The notes below the pieces were generated by a model. It did not search any database and was not told the DNA's origin. It worked only from the letters and a program-made list of their open reading frames with translations. Shown in pieces: positions 24,997-35,458 of a stretch of 35,458 bases of DNA. Both the position numbers and the translations under genes were made by a program. Source of the stretch: Planctomycetaceae bacterium (GTDB taxonomy: Bacteria > Planctomycetota > Planctomycetia > Planctomycetales > Planctomycetaceae); assembly GCA_041398785.1 (NCBI GenBank), contig JAWKUA010000039.1, positions 1-35,458 of the forward strand, read 5' to 3'. The stretch's first letter is position 1, and every line of letters starts with the position of its first letter.

Positions 24997-25992
24997 TCAG
25001 GGCAGTTCCGGCGGCGTGATGTCCGGCGCTTTGCCCGTCAGAGATTTCAGGAAAGCGACGATCGCATCGATTTCCGAGAAACTGCGGCTTCGCAGAGCAG
25101 ACGTGTCCGGCCGCAGTCCGTCAGGGCCGACATCCGGGATTCCGCGATAATAAAACGTGACGACTTCATCGAGCGTCTTCAGGGAACCATCGTGCATGTA
25201 CGGCCCGGTTTCGGCGATGTTCCGCAGACTCGGAGTGCGAAACCGAAAGCGATCTTCCTTCCGACCGGTGATCGCGGCTCGGCCTTCGTCACGAAACGAC
25301 ACTCCCAGTCGGTAGTAGCCGCCATCGCTCAGCAGCGGGCCGTTGTGACATTCGACACAGCCGGCGTCGCCCTGAAACAACGCCAGCCCTTCTTTTGCTT
25401 CGGCCGACAACGCATCCTTTTCGCCAGCAACGTATCGATCGAATGGCGATGGTTGCGTAACCAGAGTCCGCTGAAACGCGGCCAGCGATTTGGCAATGCC
25501 GGACCGCTCCGGAGCAGTGTCGAAAACGTCGCGGAACAAAGTGACGTAGCCGGGAACCGCCGCCAGTTCAGCCTCAAGCTGTTCCAGCGGCTGGTTCATT
25601 TCCAAGGCCGACTGAATGGGCCCGAGAGCCTGTTCTTCCAGACTGTTGGCACGGCCGTCCCAGAACAACGTTTCGAAGTATGCGACGTTCAGGCAGGATT
25701 GCGTATTCCGTTGCAGCGGTCGACCGTTCGCGCCGGGTGACACAGCCAGTCCGTCGCCGTAGGCTCGATCCGGCAGGTGACACGTGGCACAGCTCATCGT
25801 GTTGTCGCCGGACAGGCGAGGATCGAAGAACAGCTTCCTGCCGAGCTCGACTTTTTCCGGCGTCGTCGGATTGTCAGCGGGAGCCGGAACCTGGTCCGGC
25901 AGCGGAGCAAGCTGGTTGTCGTCGGTCGGTTCCGCTGCGGTGCAGGGAGCCGCCGCGATGACGAACAGGAAGACTGCGGAGAGACAGCGCAT
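24997..25992 (-). CDS. Di-heme cytochrome c peroxidase / MauG family protein
   Basis: The protein has 331 residues with a Sec signal peptide (MRCLSAVFLFVIAAAPCTAA). The two c-type heme sites are MSCATCHLPDRAYGDG (CATCH 68-72) and DAGCVECHNGPLLSDG (CVECH 212-216). Other family landmarks are VELGRKLFFDPRLSGDNTMS, NTQSCLNVAYFETLFWDGRANSLEEQ, GPIQSALEMN and a C-terminal FRFRTPSLRNIAETGPYMHDGS with the conserved methionine/histidine region. Members reduce H2O2 or oxidise protein and small-molecule substrates in the periplasm. The gene starts 65 bases after the second DUF1501 gene on the same strand, so it is probably the third gene of the PSD1-DUF1501 operon. That placement suggests it shares the cassette's redox role. 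Length and motifs look complete. Confidence 0.92.
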   Translation of the reverse strand: MRCLSAVFLFVIAAAPCTAAEPTDDNQLAPLPDQVPAPADNPTTPEKVELGRKLFFDPRLSGDNTMSCATCHLPDRAYGDGLAVSPGANGRPLQRNTQSCLNVAYFETLFWDGRANSLEEQALGPIQSALEMNQPLEQLEAELAAVPGYVTLFRDVFDTAPERSGIAKSLAAFQRTLVTQPSPFDRYVAGEKDALSAEAKEGLALFQGDAGCVECHNGPLLSDGGYYRLGVSFRDEGRAAITGRKEDRFRFRTPSLRNIAETGPYMHDGSLKTLDEVVTFYYRGIPDVGPDGLRPDTSALRSRSFSEIDAIVAFLKSLTGKAPDITPPELP

Positions 25993-26057
25993 GAATCATA
26001 CTTCGCGATGGGACACCGACTGTCGGGGTGTCAGACGGGCACACGTCGGAGACGAAG

Positions 26058-27509
26058 CTACGCCAGAATGCCGTCCACGATTTTTCCATGCACGTCCGTC
26101 AGCCGGAAGTCGCGGCCCTGAAAACGGTACGTCAGCCGTTCGTGATCGATGCCCAGTTGATGCAGAATCGTCGCGTTCAGATCGTGAATGTGGACCGGCT
26201 TTTCGACAATGTTGTAGCTGAAATCGTCCGTCGTGCCGTAGACCGTGCCCGGTTTGATGCCCGCTCCGGCCAGCCAGATGCTGAAGCACCGCGGATGATG
26301 ATCGCGGCCGTAATTGTTGCGACTGAGCTGGCCCTGACTGTAGACGGTGCGGCCGAATTCGCCGCCCCAGATCACGAGTGTGTCGTCCAGCAGCCCGCGC
26401 GCCTTCAGGTCCTGCACCAGTGCCCATGACGGCTGATCGATGTCGTGACATTGCATCGGCAGAGCTTTCGCAACGTCGCCGTGCTGGTCCCAGCCGCGGT
26501 GGAAGATCTGCACGAACGGAACATCGCGTTCCAGCATTCGCCGAGCCAGCAGCGCGCTGGCGGCGAATGTTCCGGGCGTCGTCACTTCCGGACCGTACAT
26601 GTCCAGAACGTGTTTCGGTTCACCGGCGATGCTGGTGAGTTCCGGCATCGACGACTGCATGCGAAACGCCATTTCGTACTGAGCGATCCGGGCCTGAGTT
26701 TCCGGATCACCCAAACGGTCCAGCGTTCGTTGGTTCATTTCGGCCAGACGGTCCAGCATGCGTCGGCGGGAATTCCGGCTGACTCCATCCGGGTTTGACA
26801 GAAACAGCACCGGATCACCCTCGCGGCGCAGAGCGACTCCCGAGTATCGGCTCGGCAGAAAACCGGTGCCCCACAGCCGGTTGTACAGAGCCTGAGCTGT
26901 CTGCCGGCCACTCCATGTCGGCGTCATCACCATGAACGAAGGCAGATCTTTGTTGACGGAACCGAGCCCGTAACTGAGCCACGCTCCCAGACTTGGCCGG
27001 CCAGGTAACTGATGACCGGTGCAGATGTAGGTGATCGCGGGATCGTGATTGATCGCTTCCGTATGCATCGTACGAATGATGCACAGGTCGTCGGCCATCC
27101 TGGCCGTGTACGGCAGCAGTTCACTGATCCACGCTCCGGATCTTCCGTGCTGAGAAAAGCGGAACTTTGACGGAGCGATCGGGAACCGCGACTGACCGGA
27201 TGTCATTGTCGTCAGCCGCTGTCCGTTGCGGACGGATTCGGGCAGATCTTTGTCGAACCACTTTTCCATTTCGGGCTTGTAGTCCAGCGTATCCTGCTGG
27301 CACGGAGCCCCCGCCATGAACAGCCAGACAGCTCGCTTTGCTTTCGGCGCGAAGTGCCGCAGTCCGTCCGGAACTTCGCCGGTCGTCATACCGTTCGCCG
27401 GTGAAGGCCCGGTCAGCGAAGCCAGTGCCGCCCCGCCAAGCCCGAGCGCTCCGCGAGTAAAAAAGTGCCGACGTGTTTCCGCCTGCATGTGTTCGTTGAG
27501 AGGGTTCAT
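26058..27509 (-). CDS. DUF1501 family protein, Tat-exported (second PSD1-DUF1501 pair)
   Basis: The start is placed at ATG 27509, which has AGGA eight bases upstream; an in-frame codon at 27527 lacks such a site. The leader TRRHFFTRGALGLGGAALAS carries the twin arginines and hydrophobic core of a Tat signal. Family landmarks: AVWLFMAGAPCQQDTLDYKPE, RTMHTEAINHDPAITYICTG, VPFVQIFHRGWDQHGDVAKA, LLDDTLVIWGGEFGRTVYSQG, GRDHHPRCFSIWLAGAGIKPG, and the ending NATILHQLGIDHERLTYR then RDFRLTDVHGKIVDGILA. It is clearly paralogous to the first DUF1501 protein but well diverged, for example WDQHG where the other has WDNHS. It lies 84 bases after PSD1 and 65 bases before the di-heme peroxidase. Probably periplasmic; reaction unknown. 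Confidence 0.92.
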   Translation of the reverse strand: MNPLNEHMQAETRRHFFTRGALGLGGAALASLTGPSPANGMTTGEVPDGLRHFAPKAKRAVWLFMAGAPCQQDTLDYKPEMEKWFDKDLPESVRNGQRLTTMTSGQSRFPIAPSKFRFSQHGRSGAWISELLPYTARMADDLCIIRTMHTEAINHDPAITYICTGHQLPGRPSLGAWLSYGLGSVNKDLPSFMVMTPTWSGRQTAQALYNRLWGTGFLPSRYSGVALRREGDPVLFLSNPDGVSRNSRRRMLDRLAEMNQRTLDRLGDPETQARIAQYEMAFRMQSSMPELTSIAGEPKHVLDMYGPEVTTPGTFAASALLARRMLERDVPFVQIFHRGWDQHGDVAKALPMQCHDIDQPSWALVQDLKARGLLDDTLVIWGGEFGRTVYSQGQLSRNNYGRDHHPRCFSIWLAGAGIKPGTVYGTTDDFSYNIVEKPVHIHDLNATILHQLGIDHERLTYRFQGRDFRLTDVHGKIVDGILA

Positions 27510-27517
27510 AGAATCGG

Positions 27518-27521
27518 TCCT
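27518..27521 (-). promoter_or_regulatory. Ribosome binding site (AGGA) for the second DUF1501 gene
   Basis: AGGA on the coding strand, eight bases before ATG 27509. It decides between that ATG and the in-frame alternative at 27527. Confidence 0.45.
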
Positions 27522-27567
27522 GTTCAATTCTGTCGTTTCAGGCTCAACGGGCCGATCGTTCGTCCAG

Positions 27568-27586
27568 CCTGGGGCAACGCCCCAGG
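27568..27586. repeat. Perfect 8-bp inverted repeat (3-base loop) between PSD1 and DUF1501
   Basis: CCTGGGGC, loop AAC, GCCCCAGG, eight bases after the PSD1 stop. It could be an mRNA hairpin that attenuates or protects the transcript between the two cistrons, or a dispersed planctomycete palindrome. No T-run follows on the coding strand. Confidence 0.6.
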
Positions 27587-27593
27587 AACCGAT

Positions 27594-30698
<3,105 letters not shown>

Positions 30699-31019
30699 GA
30701 GATAACTCGTTCGGCTGTGGAGTCAGGCATGCGTCGCAGACTGACTGGCGGGGCGTTGGCGGGAGGGACCGGCGACGACTGCCGCACGGCGCAGTCGGAT
30801 TGTATGGCTCCGGCAGCCACGATGCAAAAACAGACTGCCCGCGCCACGATACCACGGGCATCGGTGACTTCGGTTCAACGGATCAGAGGCTTCGACCCCC
30901 GAACGTCGCGCGCGGAAGGTTCAGCCGCAACTTCGCGGTGACCGCGTCAGACGGCGGAACCTTCCTGGCAGTGCGTTCCAAGGCAGAAGCCGCTGGAACG
31001 AGACAGTGGTCCCCGCGAC
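30699..31019. other. 321-base intergenic region between ilvC and the second PSD1 gene
   Basis: Both flanking genes are on the minus strand, so this region should hold the ilvC 3' end and the promoter of the PSD1-DUF1501-peroxidase operon. A hairpin candidate is listed at 30974-31000. No convincing -35/-10 pair, gene or repeat array was seen otherwise. Confidence 0.5.
30974..31000 (-). terminator. Hairpin downstream of ilvC, possible terminator
   Basis: On the minus strand CGTTCCA pairs with TGGAACG, and inside it GGC-TTCT-GCC can extend the stem past a small internal loop. It begins 20 bases after the ilvC stop, a usual terminator distance, but no T-tract follows. The CGTTCCA/TGGAACG ends match those of the hairpin at 22354-22379, so it may be a degenerate copy of the same repeat. 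Confidence 0.35.
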
Positions 31020-32024
31020 TCAGACCTCTTTGGAGTTAATCCAGCTCATCATGCGGCGAAGCTGTTTTCCGACGGATTCGATCAGGTGCATGCGTTCGCG
31101 GCGGCGGGTGGCGAAGAACGACGCCTGGCCGGCGCGGTTTTCCAGCAGCCAGTCGCGAGCGAACTGACCTGACTGGATCTCTTCCAGGATCTTCTTCATT
31201 TCCGCTTTGGTCTGGTCCGTCACGATACGCGGGCCGCGGGTGTAGTCGCCGTATTCTGCGGTATTCGACACGCTGTAACGCATGTAGTTCAAACCGCCCT
31301 GGTAGAACAGATCCACGATCAGCTTCAGTTCGTGCATGCATTCAAAGTAGGCCATCTCCGGCTGATAACCGGCTTCGACCAGCGTTTCGAAGCCAGCTTT
31401 GACCAAAGCGCTGACTCCACCGCACAGCACCACCTGTTCGCCGAACAGATCGGTTTCGGTTTCTTCGGCGAAGGTCGTTTCGATGACTCCGCCGCGAGTT
31501 CCGCCGATTCCCTTGGCGTAGGCGAGTGCAAGCTGTCGCGACGTTTCGGCGGCACCTTCGCTGAGTGCAATCAGGCTGGGAACTCCACCGCCTTTTTCGT
31601 ACTCGCTGCGCACCAGATGTCCGGGTCCCTTGGGAGCCACCAGGGCGGCATCAACACCTTCGGGCGGACGCACCTGTCCGAAGTGAATGTTGAAGCCGTG
31701 GCTGCACATCAGCAGATTGCCGGGTTTCAGGTTGGGTTTCACGTCGCTTTGGTAAACGCCGCCCTGCACTTCGTCGGGCAGCAGAATATTGACCAGGTCT
31801 CCCGCTTTGGCGGCGTCGGCGGCGGACATGGGCTTGAATCCGTGACTGACCGCCAGGTCGTAATTCGGACTTCCCGGCCGCTGTCCCACAACCACTTCGC
31901 AACCGCTGTCGCGAAGGTTCTGTGCCTGAGCATGGCCCTGGCTGCCGTAGCCCAGAATGGCAATCGTCTTGCCTTTCAGCAGGCTGAGATCCGCGTCGTC
32001 GTCGTAGTAAACTCTGGCCGCCAT
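31020..32024 (-). CDS. ilvC: Ketol-acid reductoisomerase (NADP+), class I
   Basis: This enzyme performs the second common step of valine and isoleucine synthesis: Mg2+-dependent alkyl migration of acetolactate or acetohydroxybutyrate and NADPH reduction to the dihydroxy acid, in the cytoplasm. The sequence has the KARI N-terminal Rossmann motif AILGYGSQGHAQAQNLRDSG, followed by CEVVVGQRPGSPN, the region MCSHGFNIHFGQVRPPEGVD, VAPKGPGHLVRSEYEKGGG, and the C-terminal metal-binding domain with EETETDLFGEQVVLCGGVSA, YFECMHELKLIVDLFYQGG and YSVSNTAEYGDYTRGPRI. At 334 residues it has normal class I length. The ATG at 32024 has a GAAAGA site upstream. It is downstream of the acetolactate synthase small subunit on the same strand, separated by 247 bases. 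Confidence 0.97.
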   Translation of the reverse strand: MAARVYYDDDADLSLLKGKTIAILGYGSQGHAQAQNLRDSGCEVVVGQRPGSPNYDLAVSHGFKPMSAADAAKAGDLVNILLPDEVQGGVYQSDVKPNLKPGNLLMCSHGFNIHFGQVRPPEGVDAALVAPKGPGHLVRSEYEKGGGVPSLIALSEGAAETSRQLALAYAKGIGGTRGGVIETTFAEETETDLFGEQVVLCGGVSALVKAGFETLVEAGYQPEMAYFECMHELKLIVDLFYQGGLNYMRYSVSNTAEYGDYTRGPRIVTDQTKAEMKKILEEIQSGQFARDWLLENRAGQASFFATRRRERMHLIESVGKQLRRMMSWINSKEV

Positions 32025-32201
32025 AACAGTCTTTCAGTGTCTGATGGTTGATAGTGAGTTGTCAGTTTCCCCTGTCCCGGCGACCCGCGCGAGGTGAGTC
32101 TGCCAGGAACGTTCATCGATTGATCTGTGGCCGCCTGCCTGTCGTCCGTTTGCCGGAACAACCGAGTTTCCCCGGAACACCAGCCTGCCGCGGTGAAGGG
32201 C

Positions 32202-32243
32202 GACGCCTGCCGTGTTTTCCTGAGTCAGGCGACGGAAGGCGTC
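32202..32243. repeat. Nested inverted repeat between ilvN and ilvC
   Basis: Outer arms GACGCCTGCCG (32202-32212) and CGGAAGGCGTC (32233-32243) pair with one mismatch. The loop itself contains CCTGAGTCAGG, a 5-bp palindrome. It lies in the 247-base gap between ilvN and ilvC. It might be a terminator or attenuator in the ilv transcript; no peptide leader or T-run was found. Confidence 0.4.
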
Positions 32244-32271
32244 ATTCGGACACGTCGCGACACGGCGTTCG

Positions 32272-32814
32272 TCACGTCTGCGAAACACCGGTGCGAGGCT
32301 CTTCCTGGAATACTTCGATCGGCAGATCATCCGTGATCACGCGGTCCCGCAGCATGGCGACGCGGCCGGTTCTGACCATTTCCAGAATGCCGAAATCACG
32401 CATGCGATCGACAAACGCTTCGATCTTGTTTTCGCGTCCCGACATTTCGATCATCACGTGGTCCGCTCCGACGTCCACGATGCGCCCGCGAAAGATTCCC
32501 GTCAGTTCGCGAACCTCACTGCGACGACCGCCGCTGGTGCTGACCTTAATCAGCATCAGATCGCGTTCGACGAAGTCCTCACCGGAGTAGTCCTGAACCT
32601 TGACCACAGTGACGATTTTTTCGAGCTGTTTGCGGACCTGATCCAGGACCTTTTCATCACCGTTTACAACAAACGTGATGCGTGAGAATTCCGGGTTTTC
32701 GGTCGCACCGACGGCAAGGCTGTCGATGTTGAAGGCTCGCGAGGCAAGCATGCCGGAGATGTGAGCCAGCACGCCGGGCTGGTTCATCACAAGCGCGGAA
32801 AGCACGTGTCGCAT
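32272..32814 (-). CDS. ilvN: Acetolactate synthase, small (regulatory) subunit
   Basis: This is the regulatory subunit that binds branched-chain amino acids and activates the catalytic subunit of acetolactate/acetohydroxybutyrate synthase. The start chosen is ATG 32814 (MRHVLSALVMNQPGVLAHIS), which aligns with the usual family start. A GTG at 32862 in the same frame would add 16 unconserved residues. The N-terminal ACT domain continues GMLASRAFNIDSLAVGATEN, with VVNGDEKVLDQVRKQLEKIV after it. The C-terminal domain follows from ERDLMLIKVSTSGGRRSEVR to MIEMSGRENKIEAFVDRMRD and TGRVAMLRD. The product is about 180 residues, normal for the family. No large subunit gene lies in the window; upstream is a 430-base gap. 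The adjacent ilvC confirms the pathway. Confidence 0.93.
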   Translation of the reverse strand: MRHVLSALVMNQPGVLAHISGMLASRAFNIDSLAVGATENPEFSRITFVVNGDEKVLDQVRKQLEKIVTVVKVQDYSGEDFVERDLMLIKVSTSGGRRSEVRELTGIFRGRIVDVGADHVMIEMSGRENKIEAFVDRMRDFGILEMVRTGRVAMLRDRVITDDLPIEVFQEEPRTGVSQT

Positions 32815-33244
32815 TTCGGCCGTATCTTCGGTAAGCAGTGCGCCGGAATGCTGACCCGGCACGTGCCGTGGACCGTCGCAACACCGGCCATTGCCCCGAA
32901 TTCAGGGCAACGAGGCTCCGCAGTCTACGGCTGACCTCTCACATGAGCAACCGGCGACGGCGAAGTCGTCCGGATTCGGGAAAAACGGTCGCGTCCCGAA
33001 GTCGTCGCTCAGTCTCGCCGAGCCTTACGCTCCCGGCGTGTCATCGGGAGGAGCTTCTCGTTTCGGAGGGGCGGGATTTCTCAGTTTCTGAGCCCGTACC
33101 GGCGATCGTTGCCCTGTTGACACAGCGCCAGCGACGAACGGACCGACGCTGAACGGCCGGCTTCACTCCGATCATGCTCGCTTCGGGGCATTGCCGCGGT
33201 CGGTCAGCGGCAGGACGATCCGGGGATGAGCCGATTGTTCAAGG
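32815..33244. other. 430-base gap between the surface-protein gene and ilvN
   Basis: No credible gene is seen. Both flanks are on the minus strand, so it should contain the 3' end of the surface-protein transcript and the ilv promoter. It holds one hairpin-forming element (33016-33038). The first 48 bases could be coding if ilvN starts at GTG 32862. Confidence 0.5.
33016..33038. repeat. Short bulged inverted repeat in the ilvN upstream gap
   Basis: CGCCGAGC, loop CTTAC, GCTCCCGGCG pairs with a two-base bulge. The core GAGCCTTACGCTCCCGGC resembles dispersed planctomycete intergenic elements; this is an impression and was not tested by search. Confidence 0.35.
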
Positions 33245-35158
33245 TTAGACGCCGGACATGTCCCACCAGGTGCCGGTGGTGCATTCGGCCGCCAGTCGAA
33301 CCAGCAGTTCTTCGGGCAGCGGCGGCTGAGCTTCCGTTGCGACGACGTGAGCTTCCGCCTGCGGAGCCGGATTGGTTTCGTGCGGCACCGCATCGGGTCG
33401 TTCGGTGTCGGGCGTCGCTTCGGCAACGACGCGGGCTGGCTGCGGGTCAGCTTCCGGAGCTTCCACCGGCGTGCGTTTTGCTTCCACAGGCCTCTGCGCT
33501 GCGACGATGGCTGTGTCCACACGGGTCAGCGCCGGCGCGGAGGCGTTCGATTCGCGAGCTGCCAGCACACCGACTTCAAACTGAACTGCGGGGCTCCAGA
33601 CCGACGCAGAACCGTCTGCGAAGATGGCTCGCACCCAGACGCGATAGTCGCCAGGATCCAGAGGCGACGGCGATGTGTATGACGTGCCTGTGAGGCCGTT
33701 TTCCACGATGAAAGTGAAGTCGACGTCTCTGTAGTCGACCCACAGATCGTAGGACTCGGCACCTTCGACGGCGGTCCACGTGATTGTGGTCTCAAAGCCG
33801 TCAATGACCTGTCCTGCTGTCGGCGACAGAACCAGCGGCTGTCCGCCGGTGCTATCGAAGGCGGTCACGTCGCTCCACGGACCGAAGTCGCCGCGTGTAC
33901 TGACACCGCGCACCCACATGTAGTAGGTTCCCTTCGGCAGCGACGCTTCCAGCTTGTGAGATGTCATGGAGCTGGTTTCGCGAATGAACGGCTGCCGGGA
34001 GTTGCTGCGGTTGATCCAGATTTCATAGCGAGCCGCGTCGTCGATGGCTGTCCATTCGACGATCGGGTTTGCCGACGTCACCAGCGGGTTCTGGCCCGTG
34101 CGTTCCATGGCGGATGGAATCGACACGACCGGTGCCTGAACGGGTGTGATGAATTCGCTGCCGCTGCCCCACGCTCCGTACACCGTCGGTTTGCCTTCCG
34201 CGACGATGACGGCTCGCACCCAGTACAGATAGGTGTCGTCGGGCAGTTCGTTCAGTTGCAGCGAAGTGCCGCTGACCGTCCTGCGAACGAGTGGCCGTCC
34301 GCCGGCTTCGTGACCGGCCTGATTGATGACGAAGACTTCATAGTTGGTCGCTCGCGGCACCGCGTTCCAGCGAATCACCGGCGAAGTGTCAAACGCGGAT
34401 CCGAATGGCCCCAGCAGCTCAACCGACTGACCGTAGTCAAACCGGAACGGAGCACTCCATTCCGAGAATCGCGTCGACGGCTGATCCAGCACACGTTCGG
34501 TGGGATAGATCGTCCGGACCCAGGCTGTGTAGGCGCCAAACTGCAGAGCGTCTTCGTCGGGAACGGTGAATTCCTGCAGATCACCGGTGGTGTTTTCCAC
34601 GTTATACATGCGGCCCTGAACTGCCGTATCGTCGCGAATGAAGACCTGGAACGACGAGGCGCCGGGAGGTGTCTGCCACGTGATAGTCGGCGTGGAATCA
34701 AGAATGACGTTGCGGGGACCGACGCCCGTTGGTCCGGTTACGGTCGGCGTGACTTCAATGCGGAAGTCGTGTCCGCGCGACCAGGCGCTTTGAGTGTCGT
34801 CGGAGAAATTGGCACGCACCCAGACTCGAATGTCGCCGACCGGAAGTTCTTCGCCGTCGGCGGGCGTGTAGAAATTGAACGGTACGGCCGTTTCGCCGGA
34901 CTTGACCAGTACGGTGGAAAACGTTTCGCGGCTGGAAACCCACAGGTCATAAGACACGGGATCGGAGTTGTCGACGGGATTCTGGACGGCGCTCCAGACG
35001 ATCTGCGGCGTGCCGGTGGCGATCGTTCCGGTAGGTGCCAGAACTGTGGGAGCCGTCAGCAGCAGCCGGCTTTCCATCGTCTCAATCTGAGCGGGGGCCG
35101 AAAGAGTGTGGGATCGACGGTTTCCGGAACGGCTGCGGTTGGGCGTTGCGAACGTCAT
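33245..35158 (-). CDS. Surface/extracellular protein with five fibronectin-III-like repeats and a LEPRxLL-type sorting motif variant
   Basis: This 637-residue protein starts at ATG 35158 with AGGA seven bases upstream. The basic head (NRSRSGNRRSHTLS) is followed by QIETMESRLLLTA (residues 25-36), a variant of the planctomycete LEPRxLL extracytoplasmic sorting motif. Five beta-sandwich repeats of about 90-110 residues follow, near 37-136, 137-244, 245-341, 342-439 and 440-531. Each has a mid-repeat YDLWV / FQVFI / YEVFV / YEIWI / YDLWV strand and a late YxxWVRA strand, then a W-S/P ending (for example PGDYRVWVRAIFADGSASVW). Residues ~532-615 are an Ala/Pro/Glu-rich linker, and the protein ends EECTTGTWWDMSGV-like (AECTTGTWWDMSGV). 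There is no enzymatic motif; a structural or adhesive role at the cell surface is inferred. It is not obviously linked to its neighbours. Confidence 0.87.
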   Translation of the reverse strand: MTFATPNRSRSGNRRSHTLSAPAQIETMESRLLLTAPTVLAPTGTIATGTPQIVWSAVQNPVDNSDPVSYDLWVSSRETFSTVLVKSGETAVPFNFYTPADGEELPVGDIRVWVRANFSDDTQSAWSRGHDFRIEVTPTVTGPTGVGPRNVILDSTPTITWQTPPGASSFQVFIRDDTAVQGRMYNVENTTGDLQEFTVPDEDALQFGAYTAWVRTIYPTERVLDQPSTRFSEWSAPFRFDYGQSVELLGPFGSAFDTSPVIRWNAVPRATNYEVFVINQAGHEAGGRPLVRRTVSGTSLQLNELPDDTYLYWVRAVIVAEGKPTVYGAWGSGSEFITPVQAPVVSIPSAMERTGQNPLVTSANPIVEWTAIDDAARYEIWINRSNSRQPFIRETSSMTSHKLEASLPKGTYYMWVRGVSTRGDFGPWSDVTAFDSTGGQPLVLSPTAGQVIDGFETTITWTAVEGAESYDLWVDYRDVDFTFIVENGLTGTSYTSPSPLDPGDYRVWVRAIFADGSASVWSPAVQFEVGVLAARESNASAPALTRVDTAIVAAQRPVEAKRTPVEAPEADPQPARVVAEATPDTERPDAVPHETNPAPQAEAHVVATEAQPPLPEELLVRLAAECTTGTWWDMSGV

Positions 35159-35458
35159 TGGGGGTTCCTGCCAGTCATTCGGTCTTAGGAATGCGGACGG
35201 TTCGTTCTCAGACTCAGAATCGGTATCGCCCGAAACCTCCCCGCCGTTTCAACGCAGTATCCCTACAGTTGTTAAAATATGCGGACTCGACGACCCCCCT
35301 GTCGCGCGCTTTCAGCAATCGTCAGGGTCAACTGCAACTGCCGGAATTCTCCAGACGGAACAGTCGCCTGTGGTGACGCACGCACAGCGGCAACGGACGG
35401 CAGTTGGTGCCGATTCCGGGGTGTCAGACGCTCATCCGGCGGTTTTCCAACACCGTTC
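35159..35458. other. 300-base region upstream of the surface-protein gene, to the window edge
   Basis: It holds the AGGA ribosome site (35166-35169) for the minus-strand gene and a short AT-rich patch around 35270-35285 that could belong to its promoter, but no clear -35/-10 pair was found. No gene was recognised on either strand. Confidence 0.4.

Overview
The window looks like a chromosomal segment of a planctomycete (order Planctomycetales), roughly 60% GC by eye. The main reason is the set of gene families that are strongly expanded in that group: a PVC-type membrane-bound dehydrogenase/heme protein, two pairs of PSCyt1-PSD1 cytochromes with Tat-exported DUF1501 proteins, FG-GAP/ASPIC-UnbV propeller proteins, a Gfo/Idh/MocA oxidoreductase with an RR leader, and a surface protein carrying a variant of the planctomycete LEPRxLL-type sorting motif. 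No RNA gene, CRISPR array, integrase or transposase was found. All complete genes are on the minus strand except the first gene (5'-truncated by the window edge) and one heptaheme-TPR gene. || Layout. 3-4056 (+): a PVC dehydrogenase/HEAT/heme-binding gene broken by a one-base frameshift near 2277. 4120-10504 (-): a five-gene oligopeptide-type ABC importer operon, transcribed A-B-C-D-F, whose last gene (oppF) is frameshifted just before Walker A. 10699-12009 (-): a Gfo/Idh/MocA oxidoreductase. 12238-15446 (-): a small membrane protein translationally coupled (ATGA) to a 991-aa TPR/FG-GAP/ASPIC protein. 15617-20070 (-): first PSD1-DUF1501 pair. 20432-22180 (-): a lipoprotein with one CxxCH heme motif and an FG-GAP propeller, divergent from 22633-24657 (+), a membrane-anchored protein with seven CxxCH motifs and TPRs. 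24997-30698 (-): second PSD1-DUF1501 pair followed by a di-heme peroxidase (MauG/CcpA type). 31020-32814 (-): ilvN-ilvC, branched-chain amino acid synthesis. 33245-35158 (-): a surface protein with five fibronectin-III-like repeats. || How the genes may work together. The 15.6-30.7 kb stretch carries 14 CxxCH motifs in five exported or membrane-anchored proteins, plus two exported alkaline-phosphatase-superfamily-like DUF1501 proteins. It is the best candidate for an uncharacterised extracytoplasmic redox system, with periplasmic heme proteins passing electrons during oxidation of an unknown substrate. That function is inference; only the gene content and arrangement are seen. The intergenic spaces hold many GC-rich inverted repeats, and an AT-rich palindromic element sits in frame inside the second PSD1 gene. 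These look like dispersed genomic repeats, which a whole-genome search could confirm. || The two single-base frameshifts are both in otherwise well-conserved genes, so residual indel errors in the assembly are as likely as true gene decay.
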